This document shows positions 1-8,566 of a stretch of 64,000 nt of DNA, piece by piece. The first letter of the stretch is position 1. Each line of letters begins with the position of its first letter. The notes under the pieces were generated by a model. That model worked only from the letters and a program-made list of their open reading frames with translations, had not been told where the DNA came from and did no database searches. This stretch comes from JAHDFB01 sp965658745 (GTDB lineage: Bacteria > Bacteroidota > Bacteroidia > Chitinophagales > Saprospiraceae), in NCBI GenBank assembly GCA_965658745.1, contig CBFHTK010000009.1, forward strand, positions 81,624 through 145,623, in the 5' to 3' direction. The position numbers and the translations under genes were made by a program.

Positions 1-1
1 A

Positions 2-406
2 ACAATTTCGATCGGGATAATTTATATTCTATTCGGATTCCTCAAGTTCTTTCCAAATGTGAGTCCTGCGGAATCTATCGGTGCTGATACTGTCTATGCC
101 ATTACGGGTGGGGTGATTTCATACAAAACAGGATATTTTCTCCTAGCATTACTGGAGGTTGTGATCGGTTTGGCACTAGTCTCTGGCAAATTTTTGAAGT
201 GGGCTATCCTTGCCGCACTGGCACATATGATTTGTACTTTTGTTCCATTTATGATGTTTCCAGATCTAACTTTGAACTCGGAGGTACTTGCTCCAACTCT
301 CTTAGGTCAATACATCCTCAAGAACGTGATATTGGTTTTTGCACTCATTGTAATATATCCAACAAAAATAGATTATCCAGTACGTCAAAAGCTAGAGAAT
401 AGCTAG
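2..406 (+). CDS. DoxX-like membrane protein, 5' end outside window
   Basis: The frame is open from the first bases of the window, so the gene begins upstream; the GTG at 59 is probably an internal codon. The visible 134 residues start with a GIIYILFGFLKF-type stretch, which resembles the first helix of DoxX/DoxX-like proteins where a Gly-x-x-K-F pattern follows the membrane segment. Three more hydrophobic segments follow (about residues 45-60, 65-80 and 105-120), giving the four-helix layout of that family, and the protein ends with a short charged tail. DoxX-like proteins are inner-membrane proteins of mostly unknown role, some linked to quinone or thiol redox. No neighbour supports a specific function. 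The family call is by pattern only. Confidence 0.6.
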   Translation, partial: TISIGIIYILFGFLKFFPNVSPAESIGADTVYAITGGVISYKTGYFLLALLEVVIGLALVSGKFLKWAILAALAHMICTFVPFMMFPDLTLNSEVLAPTLLGQYILKNVILVFALIVIYPTKIDYPVRQKLENS

Positions 407-748
407 TATATAGGGATAATCAAACTTGTTTCTTAGCCTGCCCTTTAGTTAGATAAGTTTTATTTTCTGTAAGCTGTATCTTGCATTATAGCTTGAGAAC
501 TCAACAAGTGTCTACGACTTAACTCTTTAGTTCTCTTTGAATCAAGGTAGGTCTCTAAACATCAATACTTTTTTGCGATAAGTTTTTTATTGCCTTTTGC
601 CCGAAAGGGTGGAAAGTAATATTGAAGCTTTGAAATCAAGATTTTGCACATCTATTATTTCACATAAAAAAATAGCTGTTTCACATAATTTGAGAAAATC
701 TATTCTAGATACGACTTATAATTGCGGCAAACTTAAATCTTTAGAAAA
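407..748. other. intergenic stretch, no gene seen
   Basis: About 340 AT-rich bases between the DoxX-like gene and the haloperoxidase. I see no open frame of useful length and no clear terminator hairpin. It must hold the haloperoxidase promoter, but I cannot place a convincing Bacteroidota -33/-7 pair. Confidence 0.5.
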
Positions 749-2236
749 ATGATGAAGAATATAATCCTATTGTGCGTTTTTGCAATGTCAACGCTTGTAG
801 CTCACGCTTCACCTACTTTGATATCTGAAAACAACGGCGACCCTAAAACCGAGAAACAGGCGAAAGGAGCGGATAATGTTGCATATAAGTGGGGAAAAAT
901 GGCACTAGATGCTACTGCAAATGATACTGAGCGGTTTAAGCCACGTCCTACGATTACTTCAAGATATTTGGGACTTATTTTTATTGCAATTTTTGACGCG
1001 TGGTCTATGTTTGACGATAATGCGACACCAGTATATTTAAAAGATGCAAAACGTGTTCCTAGTGATATGCGCACGATTGCAAATAAGGAAAAAGCGATTA
1101 GTTATGCTGCATACTACGCTATGTCAGAGTACTACTATACAGACGAGCCTTTATTTGCTGAATTGATGAAGCAGTTGGGTTATGACCATACAATCATGTC
1201 AATGGACCCTTCGACACCTGAAGGAATTGGTTACTTAGCCGCAAAAGCAGTTATAGAAAGTCGTAAAGCTGATGGTAGTAACCAATATGGAGAGTTAGGA
1301 AACGATGAAGAGATAGCTTATTTCGATTACACTGGCTACGAACCTGTAAACACAATTGATGTAAATGTAGATCTTAACAAGTGGCAGCCTAAATATTTCG
1401 TAGACAAGATGGGGAAAAAATATGCTCCTGATTGTTTGACTCCATATTGGCAGAAAGTTGAGCCAGTTACAATGAAAACGGCTGATCAGTTTCGTCCAGG
1501 ACCTCCACCAATGGTTGGTTCTAAGCAACTAGAGATCGAAGTTAAAGAGGTTGTAGATTTACATGCGGCTTTGACGCCAAAAGAGAAAGCGCTCGTTGAG
1601 TTTATGCGTGATGGACCAAAATCTGTACAGCAGGCTGGGCACTGGTTATTGTTTGCACAGAAGGTTTCAGTAAGAGATCAACATACCTTAGACCAAGATG
1701 TAAAAATGTACTTCCTAAATCAGATAACTGCTATGGATGCTTTTATTGCTGCTTGGGATTCTAAAATGCACTATGATTACGCTAGACCATACGCACTAGT
1801 ACATGAATACTATGCAGGTAAAGAAATTTATGGATGGATCAGTCCTGAAAAAGGATGGGGAAAGATTGATGGAAGTGAATGGAGACCTTATTCTCCTGCT
1901 GAGTTTCTTTGTCCTCCATTTCCAAGTTACGTTTCTGGACACAGTTGCGTGAGTGGCGCTTGTGGAGAAGCATTGAAATTGTTTAAAGGAGACGACACCT
2001 TTGGATCGTCAGTTGACTTGATTCCTGGAATTATGACGGAACCTGATAATCTAGGTGAAAAAGTCACATTACACTTTCCTACTTTTACTGAAGCTGCTGA
2101 AATGGCTGGTCAATCAAGAGTATTAGGAGGATACCATATCCAGGCAGATAATGTTGCTGGACTGGAATTAGGAAGAGATGTTGCAAGAAACGCATACAAG
2201 TTCTATCTAGAACATATCGGTGAGAGTAAGATGTAA
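749..2236 (+). CDS. vanadium-dependent haloperoxidase (PAP2 superfamily)
   Basis: Secreted or periplasmic enzyme of 495 residues, with a signal peptide in the first 20 residues ending in AHA. Vanadium haloperoxidases use vanadate and H2O2 to oxidise halides. The vanadate-binding set is complete and correctly spaced: K339 and R346 (seven apart, as in the fungal chloroperoxidase pair K353/R360), S396-G397-H398 in PSYVSGHS, and R457 followed six residues later by H463. Such spacing separates these enzymes from unrelated PAP2 phosphatases only partly, since acid phosphatases share the site, but the length and the long helical N-terminal part favour a haloperoxidase. It appears to be a single-gene unit, followed by a strong terminator. 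Halide specificity cannot be read from the sequence. Confidence 0.85.
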   Translation: MMKNIILLCVFAMSTLVAHASPTLISENNGDPKTEKQAKGADNVAYKWGKMALDATANDTERFKPRPTITSRYLGLIFIAIFDAWSMFDDNATPVYLKDAKRVPSDMRTIANKEKAISYAAYYAMSEYYYTDEPLFAELMKQLGYDHTIMSMDPSTPEGIGYLAAKAVIESRKADGSNQYGELGNDEEIAYFDYTGYEPVNTIDVNVDLNKWQPKYFVDKMGKKYAPDCLTPYWQKVEPVTMKTADQFRPGPPPMVGSKQLEIEVKEVVDLHAALTPKEKALVEFMRDGPKSVQQAGHWLLFAQKVSVRDQHTLDQDVKMYFLNQITAMDAFIAAWDSKMHYDYARPYALVHEYYAGKEIYGWISPEKGWGKIDGSEWRPYSPAEFLCPPFPSYVSGHSCVSGACGEALKLFKGDDTFGSSVDLIPGIMTEPDNLGEKVTLHFPTFTEAAEMAGQSRVLGGYHIQADNVAGLELGRDVARNAYKFYLEHIGESKM

Positions 2237-2333
2237 ATCTTGCGTTGTTGAATATAGTTTAACTACCAAATTATGCCAGAGGTAGTTCATAAATAATAAT
2301 TGGCGTGCTGCTTATTTGAGAGTACGCAATAAG

Positions 2334-2370
2334 AAAGGTCATATCTTTAATTAGATGTGACCTTTTTTTT
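2334..2370 (+). terminator. Rho-independent terminator of the haloperoxidase gene
   Basis: Thirteen-base inverted repeat (2334-2346 with 2353-2365, two mismatched positions) around a six-base loop, followed by a run of eight T. It lies about 100 bases after the haloperoxidase stop codon. Confidence 0.85.
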
Positions 2371-2530
2371 AGACTTGAAAGAACTCCAAACTATCTGGCT
2401 CCGGTGGACGTTGCAGTTCGGTCAATTTAGTACACCGATGCCAATAAAAGCGTTGTCCTCTTTCTGTAAATACTAAACCACTTAATTCTAACGGATAAAT
2501 TGAATGACCTCTAGCTAAGTTTAATATGTC
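2369..2530 (-). pseudogene. possible 3' remnant of an unknown gene
   Basis: A 53-codon open frame without a start codon runs on the minus strand and ends with TAA inside the T-run of the haloperoxidase terminator. Its translation looks protein-like (it contains TERGQRFYWHRC and ends PPEPDSLEFFQV) rather than low-complexity. I do not recognise the family. It may be the tail of a lost gene or a chance frame. Confidence 0.25.
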
Positions 2531-2546
2531 CTAAGGATGATGGTGA

Positions 2547-2963
2547 TTACAAGCCAACAAGTACTAATACAGCTTTGATGCTCCATAAAAAGGTCCTGAT
2601 CCAGTTAACTTGAACAAGTTTCTTAATAATGGAAATGTCCATCTTTTTTTGCAGTTTATTATGTAATGGAACCGCCTGAAAGAAAGTATTGATCCATATG
2701 GCAATAACGATGGCTAAACAAGTATAAGTGATCCATCCAGGATGAAAGAATGCGAAATATAGACTCAAAACCATCTCTACCAGCATTGGCGGCATTACAA
2801 TAATACTGATACTAAAGGTGTGATGACCATGGAAACGCTCCCATTGTTTCTCGTCTACAAAGCGAAAGCTTGGATAATGCACCATCTGTATCGTCCATAT
2901 TAATCCTACCAATCCTATGCTCGCATAAGTATAAAGGTTCCATAATATGCTATCCATTTTCAA
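2547..2963 (-). CDS. four-helix membrane protein of unknown function
   Basis: The 138-residue protein has hydrophobic segments near residues 10-28, 48-70, 75-97 and 120-138. After helix 1 come the motif QMVHYPSF and then WERFHGHH, a His-rich patch likely at the membrane face; the pattern is that of a conserved bacterial membrane family I cannot name with certainty. The start overlaps the end of the symporter gene by 14 bases (or 8, if the second Met is used), so the two are almost certainly co-translated. It is the last gene of the symporter/PIG-L block. A redox or metal role is possible from the histidines, but that is a guess. Confidence 0.65.
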   Translation of the reverse strand: MKMDSILWNLYTYASIGLVGLIWTIQMVHYPSFRFVDEKQWERFHGHHTFSISIIVMPPMLVEMVLSLYFAFFHPGWITYTCLAIVIAIWINTFFQAVPLHNKLQKKMDISIIKKLVQVNWIRTFLWSIKAVLVLVGL

Positions 2964-4683
2964 CTAACTTTTCAGGCTGAGGTATAATGAGTTGATATGT
3001 ACTTGCTATTATGATGACTAAAAGACAGCCAACGGCATTTAACCACAAATACGCTAGGTCTATGTATCCGTAGCCTTTCAGAATGAATAGCCCAAGTATC
3101 ACAAGCTCAGAAATAATAGCGGCAATAAAGACGGCATTACCTCTGATTGATTTAAAGAAAAATGCTATTGCAAATACTCCAAGAATTACACCATAGAATA
3201 GTGAACCAATGATGTTGACAGCCTCGATCAGATTCTCAAATAACGATGCATAGCTGGCAAACAGCAGTGCAACTCCACCCCAAAGTGCAGTAAGAATTTT
3301 TGCGGTCTTTAGATAATGAGCATCATCTCCATCAGACTTGATTAATCTTTTATATATATCTACGGCAGTGGTTGTAGCAAGTGCATTCAATTCTGCTGAA
3401 GTAGAAGACATAGCTGCGGCAAAAATAACAGCCAGAAGCAGTCCAACGAGTCCAATTGGAAGGTTTTCCGTAACGAAATTGATGAACACGTAGTCGGTAT
3501 CCTCTGTGTCGAGTTTTACCTCCGCAGTTTCACTATAGGTTTCAATGATTTCTTCAGCTCGCGAACGAAGCTCTCGCTCTTGAATCATCAGGTTTTGTAT
3601 TTTGCCTTGTTCCGTTGCAATCGAATTTTCATCATCACTGTGTAATACGTCGACGAGGTCATATATAGCCGTTGATTTTGCCTCATGAACTGCAGTTAGT
3701 TCAGTTTCAAGACTAGCATAATCTTCTGCAAATGGAGATTCCTGAATAGTAATCACATTTGCCTTGTTAAAATGCAGTGGCGCTGGATTAAACTGATAGA
3801 ACATGAATACCATTATCCCGACAAAGAGAATACTCATTTGCATGGGAACCTTGAAAATACCATTGAACAGAAGCCCTAGACGACTCTCCGTTAGACTCTT
3901 ACCTGATAAGTATCTTTGAACTTGCGATTGGTCTGTTCCGAAATAACTCAAAAAGAGAAATGTACCACCTAGTATTCCAGACCAAACATTATATTTATTT
4001 GATAGATCAAAATTCCAATCAATCACATTGAGTTTACCCATTTTACCAGCAACAGAGACCGTATCCGAAAATGAAATATCTGGTGGCAATTTATAAACGA
4101 TTACTAAAAAAGCGATGAACATTCCACTCAGAATGACAATCATTTGCTGTTTTTGTGTCTGAGACACGGCAACCGCACCTCCTGAAACGGTATATATGAT
4201 AACCAAAACACCGATGATGGTGGTTGTAAGTTGGAGATTCCATCCCAAAATACTGGAAAGTATGATGGAAGGGGCAAAAATTGTCAAACCAGCAGCCAAT
4301 CCTCGCTGAATAAGAAATAGTAAGGCAGTTAAGGTTCTCGTTTTTACATCAAAGCGCTTTTCCAAAAACTCATAAGCTGTGACTACTTTAGTTCTGTAGT
4401 ATTGGGGTAAAACGAATATACACAAGATGACCATCGCTATCGGAAGACCAATATAGAATTGTGCAAATCGCATACCATCATCAAACGCCTGGCCAGGCGT
4501 CGATAGAAAGGTAATTGCACTAGCTTGTGTTGCCATTACTGAAAGACCAATAGTCCACCATTTTAGGTCACGATTACCAATGAAGTAAGACTCTGATCCA
4601 CTGATATCACGTGTCTTGTAGATGCCATATCCTACAATGAGGGCCAAAATCACAAAAAGAATAATCCAATCAATAGGATGCAT
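2950..4683 (-). CDS. sodium:solute symporter (SSS family)
   Basis: Inner-membrane Na+-coupled transporter of 577 residues with about 13 predicted helices. The N-terminus carries the family signature around YFIGNRDLKWWTIGLSVMATQASAITFLSTPG, and AMSSTSAELNALATTTAVDIY near residue 430 matches the sodium-binding helix 8 region. An acidic hydrophilic insert of roughly 80 residues (about 315-395) sits between helices, as often seen in Bacteroidota members of the family. The ATG overlaps the stop of the 38-residue gene upstream (TAATG). The substrate is unknown: a sugar or amino-sugar derivative would fit the PIG-L gene, while proline or hydroxyproline would fit the genes further upstream. Confidence 0.88.
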   Translation of the reverse strand: MHPIDWIILFVILALIVGYGIYKTRDISGSESYFIGNRDLKWWTIGLSVMATQASAITFLSTPGQAFDDGMRFAQFYIGLPIAMVILCIFVLPQYYRTKVVTAYEFLEKRFDVKTRTLTALLFLIQRGLAAGLTIFAPSIILSSILGWNLQLTTTIIGVLVIIYTVSGGAVAVSQTQKQQMIVILSGMFIAFLVIVYKLPPDISFSDTVSVAGKMGKLNVIDWNFDLSNKYNVWSGILGGTFLFLSYFGTDQSQVQRYLSGKSLTESRLGLLFNGIFKVPMQMSILFVGIMVFMFYQFNPAPLHFNKANVITIQESPFAEDYASLETELTAVHEAKSTAIYDLVDVLHSDDENSIATEQGKIQNLMIQERELRSRAEEIIETYSETAEVKLDTEDTDYVFINFVTENLPIGLVGLLLAVIFAAAMSSTSAELNALATTTAVDIYKRLIKSDGDDAHYLKTAKILTALWGGVALLFASYASLFENLIEAVNIIGSLFYGVILGVFAIAFFFKSIRGNAVFIAAIISELVILGLFILKGYGYIDLAYLWLNAVGCLLVIIIASTYQLIIPQPEKLVENG

Positions 4684-4799
4684 TAGCGATAGATATAGGT
4701 GATATAAGTTAATAGAAGAATCACTAATAAGTGAATGATCAAAACTGCGGTATACATGTTCCGCCAGTTACCCAGAATTGGTGGTTTTTCGTTTTCCAT
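4683..4799 (-). CDS. 38-residue single-pass membrane microprotein
   Basis: Found by translating the gap between the PIG-L gene and the symporter. It starts MENEKPPILGNWRNMYTAV, continues with one strongly hydrophobic helix (about residues 17-36) and ends with YIYR. Both ends are locked to neighbours: its ATG shares an A with the PIG-L stop (TAATG at 4801-4797), and its TAA shares an A with the symporter ATG (TAATG at 4685-4681). Such double coupling argues for a real translated gene. Small helper subunits encoded just before SSS transporters are known elsewhere (for example DUF997/YhdT before panF, and DUF4212 proteins), so I infer an accessory subunit or stabiliser of the symporter. The N-terminus is probably cytoplasmic, judging from its charge. 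Confidence 0.75.
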   Translation of the reverse strand: MENEKPPILGNWRNMYTAVLIIHLLVILLLTYITYIYR

Positions 4800-7312
4800 T
4801 ATGGACGATTTTGTTGACCATATGAGATCAGATTCGCAAAAAGACGGTATGCACCCGGAACACCTGCTGGAAGTTCTCTAAAGAAAGAATATCCAGTATA
4901 TACAAAATGGCCATTTCCATATTTAGCTACTAATAGACCACCCGTAAGAGCTTCTTCTCCGGGGTCATTTGATTGCAGGATCGGCGTATATGCATCATCC
5001 CACTCACTAGGAAAATATAATCCACGCTCTTGCACCCAGCCTTCAAAGTCAGCCGAAGTGATCATGTTCGGGTAATTTACAATCGGATGATCAGGAGCAA
5101 TAATTTTGACTGGTGCTGTTTCGTCAGTCACTCGCCCTCTACTTAATTTCAAAGGGTAGGGTCCCAACTCATCAGACTTTAACCCTCTGCTTGTATTGTA
5201 CTGTATAACTACATTTCCACCTTGCTTTACAAAGTCCATCAAAACTTTGTGGTGAAATTTCATATTTTCAATCGTATTGTATGCTCGAATTCCTACAATT
5301 ACTGACTGATATTTATTTAGTACTTCGCTTCGAATATCTGCTTCAGATAATTCATCAACCTGATAACCTATCGCTCGCAAGGCATCAGGAATCTTGTCTC
5401 CCGCTCCCATAATGTAGGCTACCTTGTTCCCAACAGACTTGATGTCAATGCAAATCGCATTAAAGCTATTGTCTTGAACGACCTGCTGAGTTGGAATATG
5501 GTCATATTGAATTGTAACTAGTTTGTCAGTAAATGACTCTCCATCTACTTCAACAATGTAAGCCATTTTGGAAATGTCTTGTTTGTCTGGTGCAGTTACT
5601 GTGATGTCGAAGTATGCTTTTTCATTTTTTGATTCTAGCTCAAAAGGAATTCGCTCAGGACTCAATTTCCATTTTTCATCACCGCAAGGAATTAGAACTC
5701 CATTTAGATTATCCCTTCCAGCTGTTACTTCTACTTGGATAGTGCGCGTTTGACCAGGTTTGAAAATTACAGTCTCATCTTTAGACTCTGCAAAACCTGC
5801 TGGTAATACTTCGAAAGGATCGTATACCTCGCCTTTGACTGGATCTCTTTTTTTGAATACCAGAGGTCTAGAAACTGAAATGCTTATGTTATTTATCAGT
5901 AGATCAAAATCAAAAACAATTGGATCGGGTGTCTGAGGTACACCAATAAGTGACTTGTCTTCGACTGCATACATACCCAGAGTCCCATCTTTTCTTAACC
6001 AATATGAAGTGCTGTACTCCATGTCTTTTGGCACAACTACTTCTGATCGAAAGATATTATTGTTGTTATTTTCTAGACTTACGTCGAAAGTCGGGTTGAA
6101 ATTGGCAAGATTAGCTTCAATCCGCTTGAGCTCCATGTTTACTGGACTTCTATTTATAATTTCAAACTCAATATCTACGGTGTCACCAGGTGTTGCCGAT
6201 CTATCTCGTGTATTTACGTCCAAATAGAATCCGCTACATGCTAGAATCAATGCCTTCGTTTCTTCCAACTTTCGCTCTTTCCAAACACTATTCTCTAACT
6301 TGCTAATTTCGTCATAAATTTCAACTAAAACATCCACAGAATTATAAGGAGCTGTAGGATCAAATGTACGTTCGACAAGGGAAACTAATTCTCCAATGAG
6401 TGCGCCACCTTTTAGGCGCGTCCAACTTGTGTTAATACCCGAGAAAACGTCATCTTTCGCTGTTGGTCTTGAGCCATCCAAAAATTCTAGATACTCACTT
6501 TGCTCACCGCGACTTCCTGTAGATCCAAAACCTTGACATTTATGCATTGATCTAGATTCTGCTGCTATTTCGGTATTTGATTTACCTTTTAGAGGATAGT
6601 AAACACCTATATCAGCAGTATACATATTCGTTTTGTCAGCTTTTTCAAAGTTCTCTCTACTTCCATAAAACCACCAGCTTGTGTTAAAGAATATTCGTTC
6701 AGGCTGGTGAGGTTTGTACATATCCAAATGTTCTGGATAAACAGCTGCATCACCACTCATACCGAAGGCTTCTAATCCAAGCATTGCCGAACCAGTATGG
6801 TGACCGTGCGTTCTGCCTGGACTTCTATGATCAAATCGATTGACTATTATGTCTGGTTGAAACTTACGGACTGTCATTACTACATCGGAAAGCACTTCTT
6901 CTTTGTTCCATATTTCGAATGTTTCATCAGGGTGCTTACTGTAACCGAAGTCATTTGCTCTGGTAAAAAACTGCTTACCACCATCGATCCTTCTAGCAGC
7001 AAGTAGTTCTTGTGTACGAAGTACGCCCAATAACTCTCTAATCTCCGTTCCTATCAGATTTTGTCCACCATCTCCTCGAGTAAGTGAGAGATAGGCAGTT
7101 TCTGCTTTTTTCTCATTTGCCATGTAGGATATTAGTCTAGTATTCTCATCGTCAGGATGTGCGGCAACATATAGTACACTTCCAAGGAAATTTAGCTTTT
7201 TAATTCGATCTTGAATTTCAGCGCTTGTCCATTTCTCGGGTGCTTGAGAGAAAGCTAATGTACTCATCAAAATGCTTATAAAAAAAATAGAGATTATATT
7301 ACTTACTTTCAT
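4799..7312 (-). CDS. secreted PIG-L/LmbE family deacetylase, large form
   Basis: 837 residues with a signal peptide ending LAFS. The PIG-L domain occupies about residues 40-290, with the zinc motif AHPDDE at about 52-57 and a GHHTG motif near 170; these proteins remove acetyl or acyl groups from N-acetylglucosaminyl and related substrates. The C-terminal half (about 560-830) contains a ThuA/amidotransferase-like region, with VIVGIRAYNT and a later GNGHFVYTGYSFFREL. This long architecture is common in Bacteroidota. It is translationally coupled to the microprotein and the symporter, suggesting that deacylation and uptake are linked. The 180-base gap upstream separates it from the hydroxyproline genes, so it may have its own promoter. 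Confidence 0.85.
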   Translation of the reverse strand: MKVSNIISIFFISILMSTLAFSQAPEKWTSAEIQDRIKKLNFLGSVLYVAAHPDDENTRLISYMANEKKAETAYLSLTRGDGGQNLIGTEIRELLGVLRTQELLAARRIDGGKQFFTRANDFGYSKHPDETFEIWNKEEVLSDVVMTVRKFQPDIIVNRFDHRSPGRTHGHHTGSAMLGLEAFGMSGDAAVYPEHLDMYKPHQPERIFFNTSWWFYGSRENFEKADKTNMYTADIGVYYPLKGKSNTEIAAESRSMHKCQGFGSTGSRGEQSEYLEFLDGSRPTAKDDVFSGINTSWTRLKGGALIGELVSLVERTFDPTAPYNSVDVLVEIYDEISKLENSVWKERKLEETKALILACSGFYLDVNTRDRSATPGDTVDIEFEIINRSPVNMELKRIEANLANFNPTFDVSLENNNNNIFRSEVVVPKDMEYSTSYWLRKDGTLGMYAVEDKSLIGVPQTPDPIVFDFDLLINNISISVSRPLVFKKRDPVKGEVYDPFEVLPAGFAESKDETVIFKPGQTRTIQVEVTAGRDNLNGVLIPCGDEKWKLSPERIPFELESKNEKAYFDITVTAPDKQDISKMAYIVEVDGESFTDKLVTIQYDHIPTQQVVQDNSFNAICIDIKSVGNKVAYIMGAGDKIPDALRAIGYQVDELSEADIRSEVLNKYQSVIVGIRAYNTIENMKFHHKVLMDFVKQGGNVVIQYNTSRGLKSDELGPYPLKLSRGRVTDETAPVKIIAPDHPIVNYPNMITSADFEGWVQERGLYFPSEWDDAYTPILQSNDPGEEALTGGLLVAKYGNGHFVYTGYSFFRELPAGVPGAYRLFANLISYGQQNRP

Positions 7313-7492
7313 TATTTGTTACTCTTTGTAAATCAATTATCTATATATATTGTATATTATTAATGTTATTGTCTCACTTGTAAAATATATATAAAAATGT
7401 GAATATAAATAAATTGTTCACAATCGGTGGGGATAAGATACTTTTAGTACGACTATCTGTTTGGACACTCAGTTCTTGATGAACCTCTTGTG

Positions 7493-8563
7493 CTATCTAA
7501 GGAAGAATCCTTTTTGGAAGGGATCATGTTCATCGATAAGAAATTCTTGTATTCCTGTAAGGTAAGCTGTTCCTGTTATTGCTGGGATGACAGCTTGATG
7601 TTTGTGGTAAGCAATCGTATCAATAACAGAACATTCAAACACGGAATCTGTGATACTTTCGATGCGCATTTTTTGGCCCTGAGCCAATCCATCTTTCATA
7701 TAATGAATCGCCATTCTACCAGCAACACCAGAACCAGTCGGACACCGATCAACTTCACCATCAGCAAATACACATACATTCCGTGAATCTATATTTTCCT
7801 TTTGTGAAACTTGTGTGAAGATAGTGCCGTACAAAAATGACAAATCGGTTTCAAAGGGATGTTCAATCAGTAAATTGCTTTCGATCACAGTTTTCTTAAT
7901 TTGCATACCTGCTTCGATAATTGCTCGATAGTCTTTGGGCTCAAGCCCAAAAGGGAAATCGTGGTCTTCCATCCGAACATATGCGTAGAAGGCGCCACCA
8001 TAGGCAATATCTAGTTTTACAGAACCTAGTTTTGGTACTTCCAAAGAAATATTTTTATACAAAACAAAACTAGGAACACAATGAAAAGTAACACTTTCAA
8101 CTATTCCATCTTTCATATTTACATAAGAAGTTATTCTGCCGCAAGGAGCATCTATTTCCAAGACATGCTGTTCAGCTTTCACTTCTACCCATTGCATCTC
8201 AACAGCTAAAGTAGAAATTGCAATGATTGCATGACCACACATTGTAGAGTATCCTTCATTATGAAGAAAGACGATACCAAAATCTCCTGTATCGTCATTC
8301 GGTGGCGTCAGAACACATCCGTACATGTCGGCATGTCCTCGCGGTTCATACATAAGCACTTTTCTGACATAATCGTGCTGGTCTCTGAGAATCCTTCTGT
8401 ATTCTAGAACAGATTTGGCATCAATTTCTGGTAAACCTTCCATGATGACTCTGAGTGGTTCGCCACCTGTATGCATGTCAATCGTCTTGTAACTTCTAAA
8501 GCGTTTTGAAAGCAATGCACTGTTGAACGACTTCTTGATTTTATTATACGTTTCTTCTGGCAT
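7493..8563 (-). CDS. lhpH: trans-3-hydroxy-L-proline dehydratase (proline racemase family)
   Basis: The 356-residue protein has the full proline racemase fold signature: MHTGGEP near residue 30, STMCGHA with C109, and DRCPTGSG with T276. Racemases and 4-hydroxyproline epimerases carry Cys at both catalytic positions. Replacement of the second Cys by Thr is the mark of trans-3-hydroxy-L-proline dehydratases such as human L3HYPDH (C104/T273, as I recall). The predicted reaction gives delta1-pyrroline-2-carboxylate. The gene lies three bases after an ornithine cyclodeaminase/mu-crystallin family gene, the family of pyrroline-2-carboxylate reductase, which supports the call. The gene symbol is by analogy with the described bacterial LhpH/LhpI pairs. 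Confidence 0.78.
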   Translation of the reverse strand: MPEETYNKIKKSFNSALLSKRFRSYKTIDMHTGGEPLRVIMEGLPEIDAKSVLEYRRILRDQHDYVRKVLMYEPRGHADMYGCVLTPPNDDTGDFGIVFLHNEGYSTMCGHAIIAISTLAVEMQWVEVKAEQHVLEIDAPCGRITSYVNMKDGIVESVTFHCVPSFVLYKNISLEVPKLGSVKLDIAYGGAFYAYVRMEDHDFPFGLEPKDYRAIIEAGMQIKKTVIESNLLIEHPFETDLSFLYGTIFTQVSQKENIDSRNVCVFADGEVDRCPTGSGVAGRMAIHYMKDGLAQGQKMRIESITDSVFECSVIDTIAYHKHQAVIPAITGTAYLTGIQEFLIDEHDPFQKGFFLR

Positions 8564-8566
8564 AAA

